Shown piece by piece: positions 37,307 to 48,273 of a DNA stretch of 64,000 bases (positions are counted from its first letter, which is position 1; every line of letters begins with the position of its first letter). The notes under the pieces were generated by a model. It ran no database searches. It was not told the origin of the DNA and was given only the letters and a program-made list of their open reading frames with translations. A program made the translations under genes and the position numbers. This DNA is from Paramarasmius palmivorus (taxonomy: Eukaryota > Basidiomycota > Agaricomycetes > Agaricales > Marasmiaceae): positions 434,001-498,000 of the forward strand of contig JAYKXP010000030.1 in the NCBI GenBank assembly GCA_037176845.1, given 5' to 3'.

Positions 37307-38708
37307 CTACAAGTGAGATACGTCCACACCAGCCTCCGGCAACAGATCCAAAATCCTGGCCATCTTGCGTTCCTGCTCTTCGAGCTTTTTCTGCAAGTCA
37401 TTCAGGCTCTCACGAGCGGCAGCTTCCGACTTCTTGGCTTCGGTGAGCTCAGCCCGGACTTGAACGTTCTCCATCTCAACCTGAGCAACATCGCGAACAG
37501 TGGCTCTCGACAAAGCAGTGTGCATGTTAGAATGAAAAGCATGCAGATCATTCATGCGCTGATCAGCATCTCGTATCAACGCATCCGAAGCGAAATGCAC
37601 GAAGCCGTGGTTGGAGGTAGCCAGTTGACTGGAGATATACAGCCAGCATCCTGTAACATTCGCAACCTCCTCACACTGGTTGATGCAAACTAAGCAAGAA
37701 TACGAAGGTCAATGAACGGAAAGACTCACGCGTTGTAAGATCCGGCTCATTCGTCGTTGAAATTGTGTAGTTCGAGATTCACGTGAAGCATTGTAGGGTT
37801 CAACTGAGCGACGCCGAGGAATGTCTACATATAAGGTTCGGATCAGAGTATTCAAGGGACAGAGTGAGAAATACTTACTCCATTCAAGGTTGCCGCGCAT
37901 AGCGCCTTTGACCCGGCCATATGGTTGATTCTTCTGACTGACCCGAACACGAGAGGACCCAGATCGTGAAACAGAAGGTGTAGATGAACTGAAACGTGCA
38001 GAATTCGAATTCAAATTCACAAAGGTTAGGTTTCCGTTGGAGACTGGGGAAGACGCCTCGGGGCCTGGGCTTGGAGACGAAAGTCTGTCATTGTCATACT
38101 CGGAGCCAATGTCTTCGAAGGGATCTGTATCGACTCTTCTCTGGGTGTATGGTGGTAGATCAGGACGCAGCTATATCTTTCATGAGTGATAGTTCAATAA
38201 AAGCACGAAAGGATGACGGACAGGAGACGACTGTTCAACACGTGTTCCTTGCAGAGCAGTTACTTGATGCAGCGCGGGATCAACTGGAATGTTTGTGGAT
38301 GAATGGTGAGTGGGTGTAGTTGGTGAGGCAGCTTGCAAATTCTGGCCGAGGAGAAGATATGCCTGAAAGGTGTAAACATAAGCAAGTGTTGATTAGAAAA
38401 TTAGTTAAAGTAACCTGGGGGTGGGGTGGTCGCAGCGAAACAGTTGGGTCCGACACAGGTAGTTGCACAGGGCTATGTTGTGACGCAAGTGGTGTCTTAT
38501 CAATTGACGACTGAAAATGGATTTGAACAATGCGCATTGACGTAGAAAAAGGAATTCATACCACGGTAGTTTTACGAGCTTTTGCGCTATGGGCACACTC
38601 TCGCAGAAGAGGTCGGTTGGGACAACGTTTGCAATGTCTCTCTTTTGGCGCACCAGGTGTTGGGTGACCTGCTTTACGAGGTGTCCGTCGAGGGGATGCC
38701 AGAGTCAT
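37307..38708 (-). CDS. CxxC-start, coiled-coil protein divergent from the KDZ-type gene
   Basis: The start at 38708 reads MTLASPRRTPRKAGHPTPGA, then ERHCKRCPNRPLLRECAHSA, a small Cys-rich patch that may bind zinc. The middle exons are Pro/Ser/Thr-rich (HPQAYLLLGQNLQAASPTTP, DIGSEYDNDRLSSPSPGPEA, SSSTPSVSRSGSSRVRVSQK). After exons encoding RRRSVEPYNASRESRTTQFQ, the C-terminus is a coiled coil (NVQVRAELTEAKKSEAAARE, LNDLQKKLEEQERKMARILD), ending EAGVDVSHL. Only 149 bp separate its start from that of the divergently transcribed KDZ-type gene, suggesting a shared promoter and joint mobility. Function unknown. Confidence 0.6.
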
Positions 38709-38857
38709 TTGACCAGGCCGGGAGTTGCAGTGAAAGCCGTTATGTGTAAACAGTGGCCGATGTCTCTTTTGTAGAGGCTGGGGTCAGAGAAAGCAGAGAG
38801 ATATTAAGGGTTTTATAGGACGCGCTGGTTCCCCAAACAGTCCAAAAGTGTAACATC

Positions 38858-41800
38858 ATGTCACGCTGGTCACATGCAGTCACAGTATCACCCTCGATGT
38901 ATCCATACAGGCGGGAGGCTACACCGCCGGCACCATACCAGTATCCTCTACGAGCGAAGTCTTCAACAACAGACCGGAGTCAATATCCAGGGGGACTCCA
39001 GCCTATCAACAGTGATTGGCTGAAGACCCCAAGTCCCCAGAAACCTCCGCAGCGACGAAAACGGCGTCGCATTGGGACGTCACAAGGTACATCCTTGACG
39101 GGTTCGAAAAAGGCCCAACACAAGGAGGCGGAGGGCGATAACTTGCAGCAGGAGTGGTTGGGATCCAGCAGTTTGGAAGCTTCGGATCAAGTACATGATA
39201 ACTCAGTGTACGAATCTTTAATCGACACAGGTTTCGACAACGCTCCAATCCTCAACAGTACTCTGGAAGAGGAAGAAGACGGCTACCTTCACAGTGCCGA
39301 ACTAGATGAGCATGTCGCGCAGCAAGCCGATGGCGAGAAGAGTTTCGAAGCATATGTTGAAATGGTTACTTCAGGTTGTGCGAAGTTCATCCAAATTACG
39401 AAAATCGTCTATGCGGTACAAGGTTGGAATAGACGGGAGCAGGAGTTATCGGTATGTTGAATTCGCTCATGGTAGTTTCCAGAAGCTGAACCATGGATTC
39501 AGGACGACTTTTATCACCTTGAAGCAAGGAATGTTGGCAACCGACTGCGTTTGGTGTGCTTGTGCCCTGATGCAAAGAAGGAATGTTTGTGTGTGCACCA
39601 GCTTTTTTATCTTGAGTTCAGAGAGGATATGTTCGAGGAGAAGGAAAAACTATGGTCTTCCGGTAAGCACATAATATGATTGCAAGATGGGCCGACTGAC
39701 TCACTCGTTGCACCAAATAGAGAAGAAAGTCATAATGTTCTGGCGGCAACGAACAGGATTCGAGAATTTAGTTTGGCTGACAAGGTTTTCGGTTGCAAAC
39801 CATATGGGTGGCTTGAATGGAAGAGCTATCGTATCGTATGAAGGTCCAGATGCTGGTGGAGGAACTTGGAGGTGTTCCAAGGACAAGGGAAGGTGTGAAC
39901 ATATTGATGCAGCCCGGCGCGTACTGCGGGAGACGTTGAACATAGCTGATGATGATGAAGTGGACGAAGGCATAGAATCCCAGGACACTGGATCGTACAG
40001 AGTTGGTGAGCGTAAACGATGCACATAATTCATTGTACTGATATTTTGATTAGTCGAGGACTTAAGTGGTGGGCGCGATCGTGAAACGGCAATATCCTTC
40101 CTGCCCATAATGCCCCCAAAATGGGCATTCCTAGCAACAGATCCCGTCTTGTATACCAGAGCCAATCCTACTGCCTATATCCCACAAATAATCACCATGC
40201 AGGTCGGGAAAGCTCGAGCATGTTGCGCGAATCGTCCTGAAATGGATCCACTGCGTCCGAAGATTGTGCGCCCATGCAAAGTTTACACCTATACGACATG
40301 CCTGGAACGATCCATTGAGGTGCAGCAGTGTCCAGAATGCCCTCCCCGGCGCCACTGCTTTATCGGACCTGACCCACGACACCTCGGCCTCTTCAACTAT
40401 AACAACTCTGTGCTTTTCTCGCATGAGTTATTGGATGAATACACGAATCGCTCAGGAACAAGTGAGACGCCATTCGCAGCGTTTACACAATGTTCAGCTA
40501 GGGTCTTCAATGGCCGGGGCTCGAAATTCATAGGGGAGGATCTCTTCCGAGAAGCGTGGTTTGCCTATGCAGCACTTATGCTGTTAACAGACGACATGAT
40601 GTGTCCGAAATGCGGGAGAGAACCAGAGAATGTCATCTTCGATGGCGTGACCTTGTCATTCCACAAGAAACATGTAACAGGCACACTACATCCCCCTACA
40701 TATATCGAGGACGACGCTCCAATTCGTCATCGCAACTACCCACGGAAGCCACAATGGCTCCCCGCCATGCGAAACGAAACGCCTGCACGAGAGCGCCTGC
40801 GAGAGTTCCTGAAGGCGCAACGCTCCGCAAAGCCATGCGAAAACCAGAAGGAAGGGACAGGGACACTGGGGCAGGATCAAGTCGGAACACGGAATTATGT
40901 TGCAGAAATAGTTGCCGAAGTGGGAAAGGTATCTCCGGAGGTAGCACGACTCACGGAGAGAATCTTTGGTCATGGGGATTCCGAATGGCGGGCCGTTTTG
41001 GGAGGACTGCGTAGAAAATATATGAAATTGTTGGAACAGGTATGCGACTCAGAGGTTGCACGGCATTGTGATTGACATGTTGTAGCTGGCTGCAGAGGAG
41101 TCGGCTATGCAAATGGTCAATGAGTCAGCTCTTGAAAAACTGAGAGATTTTATAGCCTCACCAACAGAGGAGAATGGATCTACACTGGTCGACGTGCCTG
41201 CCTTACTTGCCATATTGGAAGGGGAGATGAGGTTGGTGGGTTCCTATACACCAGAGCTTCTGCAAGTGTGCCAATGGATGGTACGGCGCGCTACCGAAGT
41301 ATTGACCGAGTTAAAGGCAGGTAATCTGCCGCCGCTACCAGCATTGCAGCAGCCAAAAGAGCAAGGTAAAGACTGGAAACAGGTTTGTCGAAGAGTGTGA
41401 TCATTGCTTTCCAAGCTGATAATCTGACATAGACTGGGACCTGCTACGGCCTTCCAAAAATCCGAAATAGACCTCGCTATACAGGTCTTGCTGGAGAGGG
41501 CCAACCAGATACCGAGACCGGTTCGCGAGGAAAATGTGCGAAGTATTATTCAACCTACAGCGAGAAACGCCTCACTGGAGGGCTCATGTGCGCGTGGTGT
41601 ACCCATAGCATTTGCTATGGGTTTCATTGTATTCCTAAGGGGGAAGGCCGTAACGATGTGTTCGCCGCACTGATAACACATTGGCCGAAGGCCCCGAAGC
41701 GAGTGATATATGATTTTGCGTGTGCCCTAGGTCCATATTGCATGACGAGGGAGCCAGAATTCTTCGCTAGAACACAATTTCTGGTGGACGGGTTTCATGC

Positions 41801-42023
41801 TAAAGGCCATACGAAGTGCTCGTCTGCATCATTGTTGTCGACGTACACGGAGACTGATGCCAAGCTTTCGAAACTGAACTCCAGCGCTGCGGAGTGTGGA
41901 AATGGTGGTATGGGGAGGATAAGGAAGTCGCTCAGCTATATGCGGCAAAACAGAGCAATCCTATTTGCAAAGGTGTTTCTGTCCATATGGAATCGCCTAC
42001 GTATCTTGGCTATGTCAACATGA
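38858..42023 (+). CDS. KDZ/HMGXB3-type transposase-like protein with cysteine clusters (CxC5-like)
   Basis: Exon 1 (MSRWSHAVTVSPSMYPYRRE) is disordered with the basic patch PPQRRKRRRIGTS. After an intron (39450-39501) comes LVCLCPDAKKECLCVHQLFY. Then follow RFSVANHMGGLNGRAIVSYE and a SWIM-like zinc motif, TWRCSKDKGRCEHIDAARRV. Next come the cysteine cluster CPECPPRRHCFIGPDPRHLG, LFNYNNSVLFSHELLDEYTN and MCPKCGREPENVIFDGVTLS. The last large exon holds TGGLMCAWCTHSICYGFHCI, EGRNDVFAALITHWP, RVIYDFACALGPYCMTREPE, FLVDGFHAKGHTKCSS, NSSAAECGNGGMGRIRKSLS and FLSIWNRLRI. This matches the RNase-H-like region shared by KDZ-associated fungal proteins and animal HMGXB3. About 960 aa after five clean introns and no internal stop, so apparently intact. 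Likely a DNA-transposon protein; host use is possible. Confidence 0.8.
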
Positions 42024-42103
42024 TCTTAATATATGTAATGAATTCCACTTACTTTTTAGTATAGAAACCAGACAAAATCAGAGGGATTGGATTGGCAACG
42101 AGA

Positions 42104-43560
42104 AAGAGACGGTACCAAGAAACCATGTGAGAATGAGAAGGTACGGCTGCCCGAATAATCGAGTGAAAGAATGTGCACACCGCCGCATGCAGTACACCGG
42201 TACCGTAGTAGCAGACAGAATGGCCTGCAGGTACCAGAATTCGGCGACACGAGGGACGAAGATTCAGCGTGTCTCGGGAAGGAATTGACAGAGCTCCTCA
42301 TGGAGTATAAATATTCGGTGTGCAGCAGGTGACTGCTGACACGGTACCAAGATTCGGTGTGGCCATTGTGATCGTGGGGGTGTTTGTACACACCATATGA
42401 CGCAGTACGCCGGTTCGGTGATAGCGAGCAGGGGTACGCTGCGGGTGCCAACATTCCTCGAGAGAACGTATGAAAGCTATGTCGACAAGGGTATACCACC
42501 ACACAAGGTACTGCAATTCTGCGTCAACAGTTCGAGTCTGACGGTCAAGGACGGCAAGGGGTGTACCTTGGAAGAAGGTATAGGTCGTCGATATGTAGGA
42601 GAAGGTAACAGCAAGTGCACCGGACATGGTATTGGGATTCCGTGTGGCCCTTATGAATAAAGAGATGGTGCCGAGATACCCTGTGAGAAGGTACCATTGT
42701 CTGAGGGGTTGAGTGAAGGAATGTGTACACCGCCTCGCACAGTACACCGGTACCGTAGTAGCAGACAGATTGGCCTGCAGGTACCAGAATTCTGCGACAC
42801 GAGGGACGGAGATTCGGCGTGTCTTGGGAAGGAATTGACAGAGCTCCCCACGGAGTATAAGTATTCGGTGTGCAGCAGGTGACTGCTGACACGGTACCAA
42901 GATTCGGTGTGGCTATTGTGATCGTGGGGGGCGATTTTGCACACCATATGACGCAGTACGCCGGTTCGGTGATAGCGAGCAGGGGTACGCTGCGGGTGCC
43001 AACATTCCTCGAGAGAACGTATGAAAGCTATGTCGACAAGGGTATACCACCACACAAGGTACTGCAATTCTGCGTCAACAGTTCGAGTCTGACGGTCAAG
43101 GACGGCAAGGGGTGTACCTTGGAAGAAGGTATAGGTCGTCGATATGTAGGAGAAGGTAACAGCAAGTGCACCGGACATGGTATTGGGATTCCGTGTGGCC
43201 CTTATGAATAAAGAGATGGTGCCGAGATACCCTGTGAGAAGGTACCATTGTCTGAGGGGTTGAGTGAAGGAATGTGTACACCGCCTCGCACAGTACACCG
43301 GTACCGTAGTAGCAGACAGATTGGCCTGCAGGTACCAGAATTCCGCGACACAAGGGACGAAGATTCGGCGTGTCTCGGGAAGGAATTGACAGAGCTCCAT
43401 ATCGCCAGCAACTTTGCTTCAGAGAAGGTGTAGATGTTCGGCATGCAGTGGGAACTGACATTGAGATCTTCTGACGCAGTACCAAGATTCAGTGTGCTGC
43501 AGGAGGTGATATGGAGAGGTGCGGAAATACCCGGTGATATGGTATCCAAGCACTACCTCC
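42104..43560. repeat. GGTACC-rich tandem array with a roughly 551-bp unit (right)
   Basis: Copy A 42104-42660, copy B 42661-43211, and copy C from 43212, recognisable to about 43400 and fading to about 43560. B to C spacing is 551 bp, A to B 557 bp. Long stretches such as those around GCAGCAGGTGACTGCTGACA (42323 and 42873) are nearly identical, so the duplication is recent. Each unit contains several GGTACC or GGTAC(A/G) sites and AGAAGGTA cores like those at 26.4-27.8 kb. Because the unit is mostly stop-free on the minus strand, frames of 200-250 codons appear; they read the repeat and I do not treat them as genes. Confidence 0.75.
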
Positions 43561-44029
43561 CGAACCATGGCAGAAGGAAAGAAAAATGGGATGAAGGGGG
43601 ACTCGGATACTGCGCGACGAAGAGGACAGCTAGTGACAGTATGAAAATAGCACTAATTCAGGATGTGTGGACCGTGCGAGGTGAGTATCAACGTACCTTG
43701 CCAGCTGAATAACCACCCCTTTCCATCCCTACGATACTACGTGTTCATCCTTTCTACCCAAAGGGAGAGGGTATGGAGATCCTGTCTCCGTAGGCTTAAG
43801 GATGTGGAGGAATCTGAGTTGACATGGTATCAACATTCGCGCGTGACATTTCTTTGCTCATCATTGAACTCCGGTTCGGACATCTATATTTAGTAATGCG
43901 TCCCGCGCAAGGTTTTACTATGTACATGTGAGCGGCTTTTCCACGGCTCCTCGCGTGGGTTTTCTAAGTCTTCGTTCTCGACGGCTGCCCCCCTGTTGCT
44001 TGTTATGTATGCTGACTGATCACTCATAG
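43561..44029. other. 3' end of the displaced NACHT intron
   Basis: No first-exon-like sequence is present. It ends with a branch-point-like GCTGACTGA (about 44011) and the acceptor CACTCATAG (44021-44029), so the NACHT body looks correctly delimited by a splice acceptor and not by a start codon. Confidence 0.6.
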
Positions 44030-46479
44030 ATGATATCCTTCGAACACTGGCAGCCCGTGCGGTCGTGAATGCGACATACGACTCAGAAGAACGTTTTCCT
44101 CCACCAAATTGTCATCCGAACACACGGGTGAATACCCTTAGCACACTAGGCCTTTGGGTCGATGACCCCAAATCCACTATCAGAGTCTTCTGGCTACACG
44201 GCTCTGCCGGCGTAGGCAAGTCAGCCATCGCCCAGAAACTGGCGGAGGATCATCCTAGTCGACTAGTCGCGGCATTTTTCTTCTCTCGGAACGACACCAC
44301 CCGCGATAAGCTCGACCAATTCGTTGCGACGATAGCCTACCAGTGCTGTACATCAGATCGCCTCAAAGATGTCGTCGGCCCTCTTATCATTGATGCCATT
44401 CGCTCAAACCCCAACATCTTCCGTACCTCTTCCGAGAACCAGTTTCGCAAGCTGTTGCTTGTTCCATTCTCGAAGTTAAACACAGATTCTCCCCTCACCC
44501 TGCCGGACCTTATCGTGGTCGACGGCCTGGATGAATGTGTTGACCCTTCATCCCAAGCGAGGCTGTTGAACTTCGTTGATGATGCAGTCACTTTCCCTAC
44601 TCCATTTCCTTTCAAATTTCTCCTTTGCAGTCGCCCCGAGCCACAACTTCGGAATGCCTTCATTAACGCTCGTTTCGCTCCGTGCCTTGAATGCATCACG
44701 ATTTCCGACACAACCATCCGTTTCTTGGGCTATTTGTCTGAGTCCGACATCGACATCCAAAGATATCTGTCGGAGAAATTTACCTCTCTTAGAGAGAAGT
44801 ATCGGGCTGTACTACGGGATGACAAGGAGTCGTGGCCAGGCGAAGATACGATCAATGAACTCGTCTGGCGAGCTAGTGGGCAGTTTATCTTTGCCGTCAC
44901 CGTTATCAAGTATGTTGACACCATGGATGATCTACCTCAGGATCGCCTGCAAACGATCCTGAGCACGCAGACGGGGGAGATTACAAACACACCATATCCC
45001 GCTTTAGATCTCCTGTATCGACAAATTCTGTCCGCGTGCCGTCGCTGGGATAGAGTATCTCTAATTCTCCGACTCTTGATCACCCCTCACCCAAATGTCA
45101 CCTGTGTCGATTCGACGGGTATCCGTTGGAATTCTCCCTCGGTCATCTCACAACTCTTCGAGTGGAAAGCGGGCGAGGTTGAGGCCTCACTTTCCAGGCT
45201 GCACGCGGTGTTGCATATACCCGAGGACGGTGTTTCCGAGATTCGTATTCTTCATGCTTCCTTCACAGAGTTTCTCCTGGACAAAGTGCGTTCCGGAGAG
45301 TACCGTGTCTCAAAATTTCCTGAAGAAGAGTACTGTAGCCTGGTTACTGTGCTCCTCCTTCGTATGATGTCCTCGTTCACATCCTCTTACCCATTGTATC
45401 GCCCACCCAACTTGTCCCCAGCCGTTGCATTCACCATTTGGAAGGATGTGACATCATCCATGGACACCCTGACATTGTTTGCGATTAACAATTGGGCATA
45501 TTACTGTGTTCAAGCTGGTTCGCCTAACACGCGATTACTAGCTGAACTAGGCAAATTTGATCCATACTGCGTGGTAGCTATGCTACTGTCAAAGTTTGGC
45601 GAGGGTTGGTTTTTGTCTCATCTACCAGAATGGAAAGCTTGCTTAAGCTGGGCCCAGGTTCGTTGTTGTTCGTCATAGGATTTCCATAGCTGAAACGATG
45701 ACCTACAGTCATTTGAGAAATCAGAAACTCGGATATTCATTGAACGTTTAAAATCTTTTTCTTCTGGTCTTTATCTCGGCTTTTCAAGAGAAACCATGCG
45801 ATACGATGCAACCTGGATAACCTTCAAGATGGAATGTTCTCTCAGAGCGGAATACAACGTCAATAGACTCACAGATCTCGTTACCAAATACTACCGGAAA
45901 TGGTGGAGCGAGTCGTCGGGATCGCTATGGACGCCCGGAATGTTTCCATTGGTGCTCCCCACCACAATCAACCCGGTGGACGTTGTCCCTGAAGATTGGG
46001 TTGTGGTACGCCTCGTGAACGGGAACGACGAGAAGCTACAAAGGGTACATGATGTGTACAGATCTCTTGGATCGGGTGGTCGACGGTTGTTCAATGATGA
46101 TGTTCTATATGGCACATCTGGGAGTGTTAGTAGGAATCTAGTCAAGGTGTGTCTATCCTTAATGGAATAGCATGACGAATACTGAGGACAATGCATTTAG
46201 GAGAAGGATCTGGTGGCTTTCAAAACACTGCTCTATCATCGCCGAGATATCTTCTCTGTGCTGGGCAGCCATGTCATCTCCAAAGGTAGTGGCCCTGAAC
46301 ATTTTTTGCGTATTTTGCGGACTGATACAGACGAAACAGAACTTCAAGAACTCCCGACAAAGGATGACTCCGATGACGAAGGCAAAGGCAACCTTTCCGA
46401 ACCAGAAGTGGATTACCAAGCATCCGAGGAAGAGAAAAATCACTCCCATGGTGAGAACAGAACAGTGAGGAGGATATAA
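44030..46479 (+). CDS. NACHT-type NTPase gene 1, main body
   Basis: Exon 2 starts after CTCATAG with DDILRTLAARAVVNATYDSE and has no ATG in the right place; its first exon is at 26034-26142. Walker A is HGSAGVGKSAIAQKL, followed by AAFFFSRNDTTRDKLDQFVA; Walker B is LIVVDGLDEC; sensor-like FLLCSRPEPQLR and ASGQFIFAVTVIKYVDTMDD follow. After an intron (about 45660-45710) come ETRIFIERLKSFSSGLYLGF and WWSESSGSLWTPGMFPLVLP. After another (to 46200), EKDLVAFKTLLYHRRDIFSV and an acidic tail. No ankyrin or WD repeats. The paralogue at 60.3 kb is collinear throughout. A further intron (GTGAGAAC at about 46454 to GTTAG) would give an alternative end at 46537. Such proteins are NLR-like signal ATPases thought to act in non-self recognition or cell death; ligand unknown. 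Confidence 0.8.
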
Positions 46480-47077
46480 CGAGTCGTCATCACCGTTAGA
46501 TGACTCATTGCCTACAAGTGAGCTGGAGGACGTCTGATGGAACAACTGGCTGACTCGGACCCCTCAGGTTCACGGAATCTTCAAGTCTCTCAGCCTTCAA
46601 TGGTCCCTGTGGAGAGGATACATAGCCAGGTCAGGTTTTTTGGCGATCGAGAAGGTGAAGAAGGTGAAAGAGATGATGACATCAGCGATTGGTACAATGG
46701 TAAGCCTCCAGGGTTTTCTGTTCACGGTAAACTCTGATGCTGAGCCCTTGGAAGTTGAACCTGCTGCTTTGGAAGAAGTGCTATTATTTGTTAATACCGA
46801 ACCCCCTTCAACGATACGGCCGCAAGATGGATATACCACTGCGATTTTCCGACCAATACGGAATTTATTCGCTTGAATGTAGTCTGAAAGCGCTGTTCGT
46901 TCCGAAAAACATTGCCGGGCAGTTCGGACATGGACAACCGTGTTCGGAGCCTCGGATGCGTTTTTTAGTCAGCATATTGCTCCTTCGTGGTCAGCTACGC
47001 CTCCTCGATGCGTACAGTATTATTAAGCAATCGCACAGGCTCCGAACACCGTTTTTGGTTGATGTTTTTGGCCGGGC
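46480..47077. other. Intergenic region upstream of GST 1
   Basis: No gene supported; frames of 60-80 codons at 46537-46876 lack motifs. It contains the inverted repeat listed next and the GST 1 promoter. Confidence 0.45.
46936..47053. promoter_or_regulatory. Inverted repeat in GST 1 promoter
   Basis: Arms 46936-46952 (AACCGTGTTCGGAGCCT) and 47037-47053 are reverse complements at 16 of 17 positions, 84 bp apart. The inner arm ends about 25 bp before the TATA box at 47078. It could be a paired regulator-binding site or a chance or foldback element. Confidence 0.4.
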
Positions 47078-47085
47078 TATAAAGG
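47078..47085 (+). promoter_or_regulatory. TATA box of GST 1
   Basis: TATAAAGG, 54 bp upstream of the ATG at 47132. The second GST has the same TATAAAGGAC at 48218, 56 bp before its ATG, showing that promoter and gene were duplicated together. Confidence 0.6.
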
Positions 47086-47131
47086 ACAGCAATGATTCTG
47101 TCCTCGTATCCAGCAACTACCACACTTATCC

Positions 47132-47916
47132 ATGTCGAACGTCATCGAATTCTACGACATTCCCGGAAAAGACGGGGTCATTTGGAGCCCAAACACCTGG
47201 AAAATGTATGTTCTCTCAATCCTGTTGAGGACGATTTATTCACCTATGCACTCAGACGCTACGCCTTGGCATACAAGGGACTTAAATTCCATACCATCTG
47301 GATCGAGTTTCCCGATATCGAATCCACTTGCAAGAAGTTGGGCGTACCCCCTACGGCTACTCGCCGCGACGGCTCGCCTTGGTACACGCTTCCAGCGATC
47401 TACGACCCTTCGACCGGTGTCGCGTTGTCGGAGTCAGTCCGCATTGCTGAATACCTCGACAAACAATACCCAGACACCCCCAAGGTGATTCCCAGTGGAA
47501 CGAGTGCACTCCTTGCTGCCTTCAACGAGGCTTTCATGGCAAAGCTCGGCTCTGCGTTCCAATTCTTGCTACCAAAACTGCCTGGTATCCTGAACGCGGA
47601 TAGTGCCGCATTCGTCACGCGTACGCGCACTGCCGAAATTGGAATGCCTTTCGCCGAATTTTATCCCAAGCCTGAGGCAAAGGAAGGGGAGTGGAAGAAG
47701 GTCTTGAAGGACCTCAGTGCCGTTGCCGCGTGGCCCGCAGAAGGAGACAAATGGTTTATGGGAGATAACATTTCCTATGCGGACCTCATTGTTGCAGGTT
47801 GGGTGAAGTTTATTCAGGTCGAATTTGGAGAGAATAGCGACGAGTGGAAGAGCATCGCGAGTTTGGGCGCGGGTCGATTCAGACGCATGCTCAAAGACCT
47901 AGATAGTCAGGACTAA
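47132..47916 (+). CDS. Glutathione S-transferase, etherase-related (GTE-like), copy 1
   Basis: Exon 1 MSNVIEFYDIPGKDGVIWSP, then NTWKI; a 50-nt intron (GTATGT...ACTCAG) leads to RYALAYKGLKFHTIWIEFPD. The thioredoxin-like N-terminal half contains GSPWYTLPAIYDPSTGVALS and SVRIAEYLDKQYPD (glutathione-binding Ser region). The helical C-terminal half has GDKWFMGDNISYADLIVAGW, ending LKDLDSQD. About 245 aa. The WSPNTWK..Y.L.YKGL start and LP.IYDPSTG are features of the basidiomycete etherase-related GST class, linked to glutathione-dependent cleavage or conjugation of aromatic ethers; the actual substrate is not known. The full reading frame is intact, unlike copy 2. Confidence 0.85.
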
Positions 47917-48273
47917 TCAATAGCTCATGCGCTTGGGTTGAGAATGAACATGTACCCCAGTATTCACGCCCAACTCCATTCCTGTTTTGGCTTGGTTTTG
48001 AGTCCTGATTCGTTCAGGGTTGTCGGTTGATCAACTTGATGGACTCACTCACTCCCGGCACTGACATGGACACCCATAAGGAGCAACAGGTGCGCTTTCT
48101 GCCGGCGGCCTACCTCAGCGCATTTGTGTCGTTAACTGAAAAGGCCTCATTCAGCCGCATGTCCACGCAATTGCACAGGCGCTCAATACTATGATAACAA
48201 TCTTCATGATGACTCCTTATAAAGGACCAAAACGAACTCTTTGCTCAACATTCAGTACCCTCGACGCTTGTCC
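47917..48273. other. Spacer and promoter between the GST copies
   Basis: About 360 bp. It contains TATAAAGG at 48218-48225 and a short stretch matching the GST 1 upstream region (GCACAGGC near 48173 versus 47033). No gene. Confidence 0.5.

Noticed and set aside
38858..42023. Complete KDZ transposon with its canonical large transposase
   Set aside because: Only the HMGXB3/CxC5-like gene is present. I found no second KDZ transposase core, terminal inverted repeats or target duplication by eye, so a full element is not claimed.
42298..43400. Open frames of 200-250 codons on the minus strand
   Set aside because: They are translations of the 551-bp tandem unit, repeat the same peptide in each copy, have no domain and no splice or promoter support.
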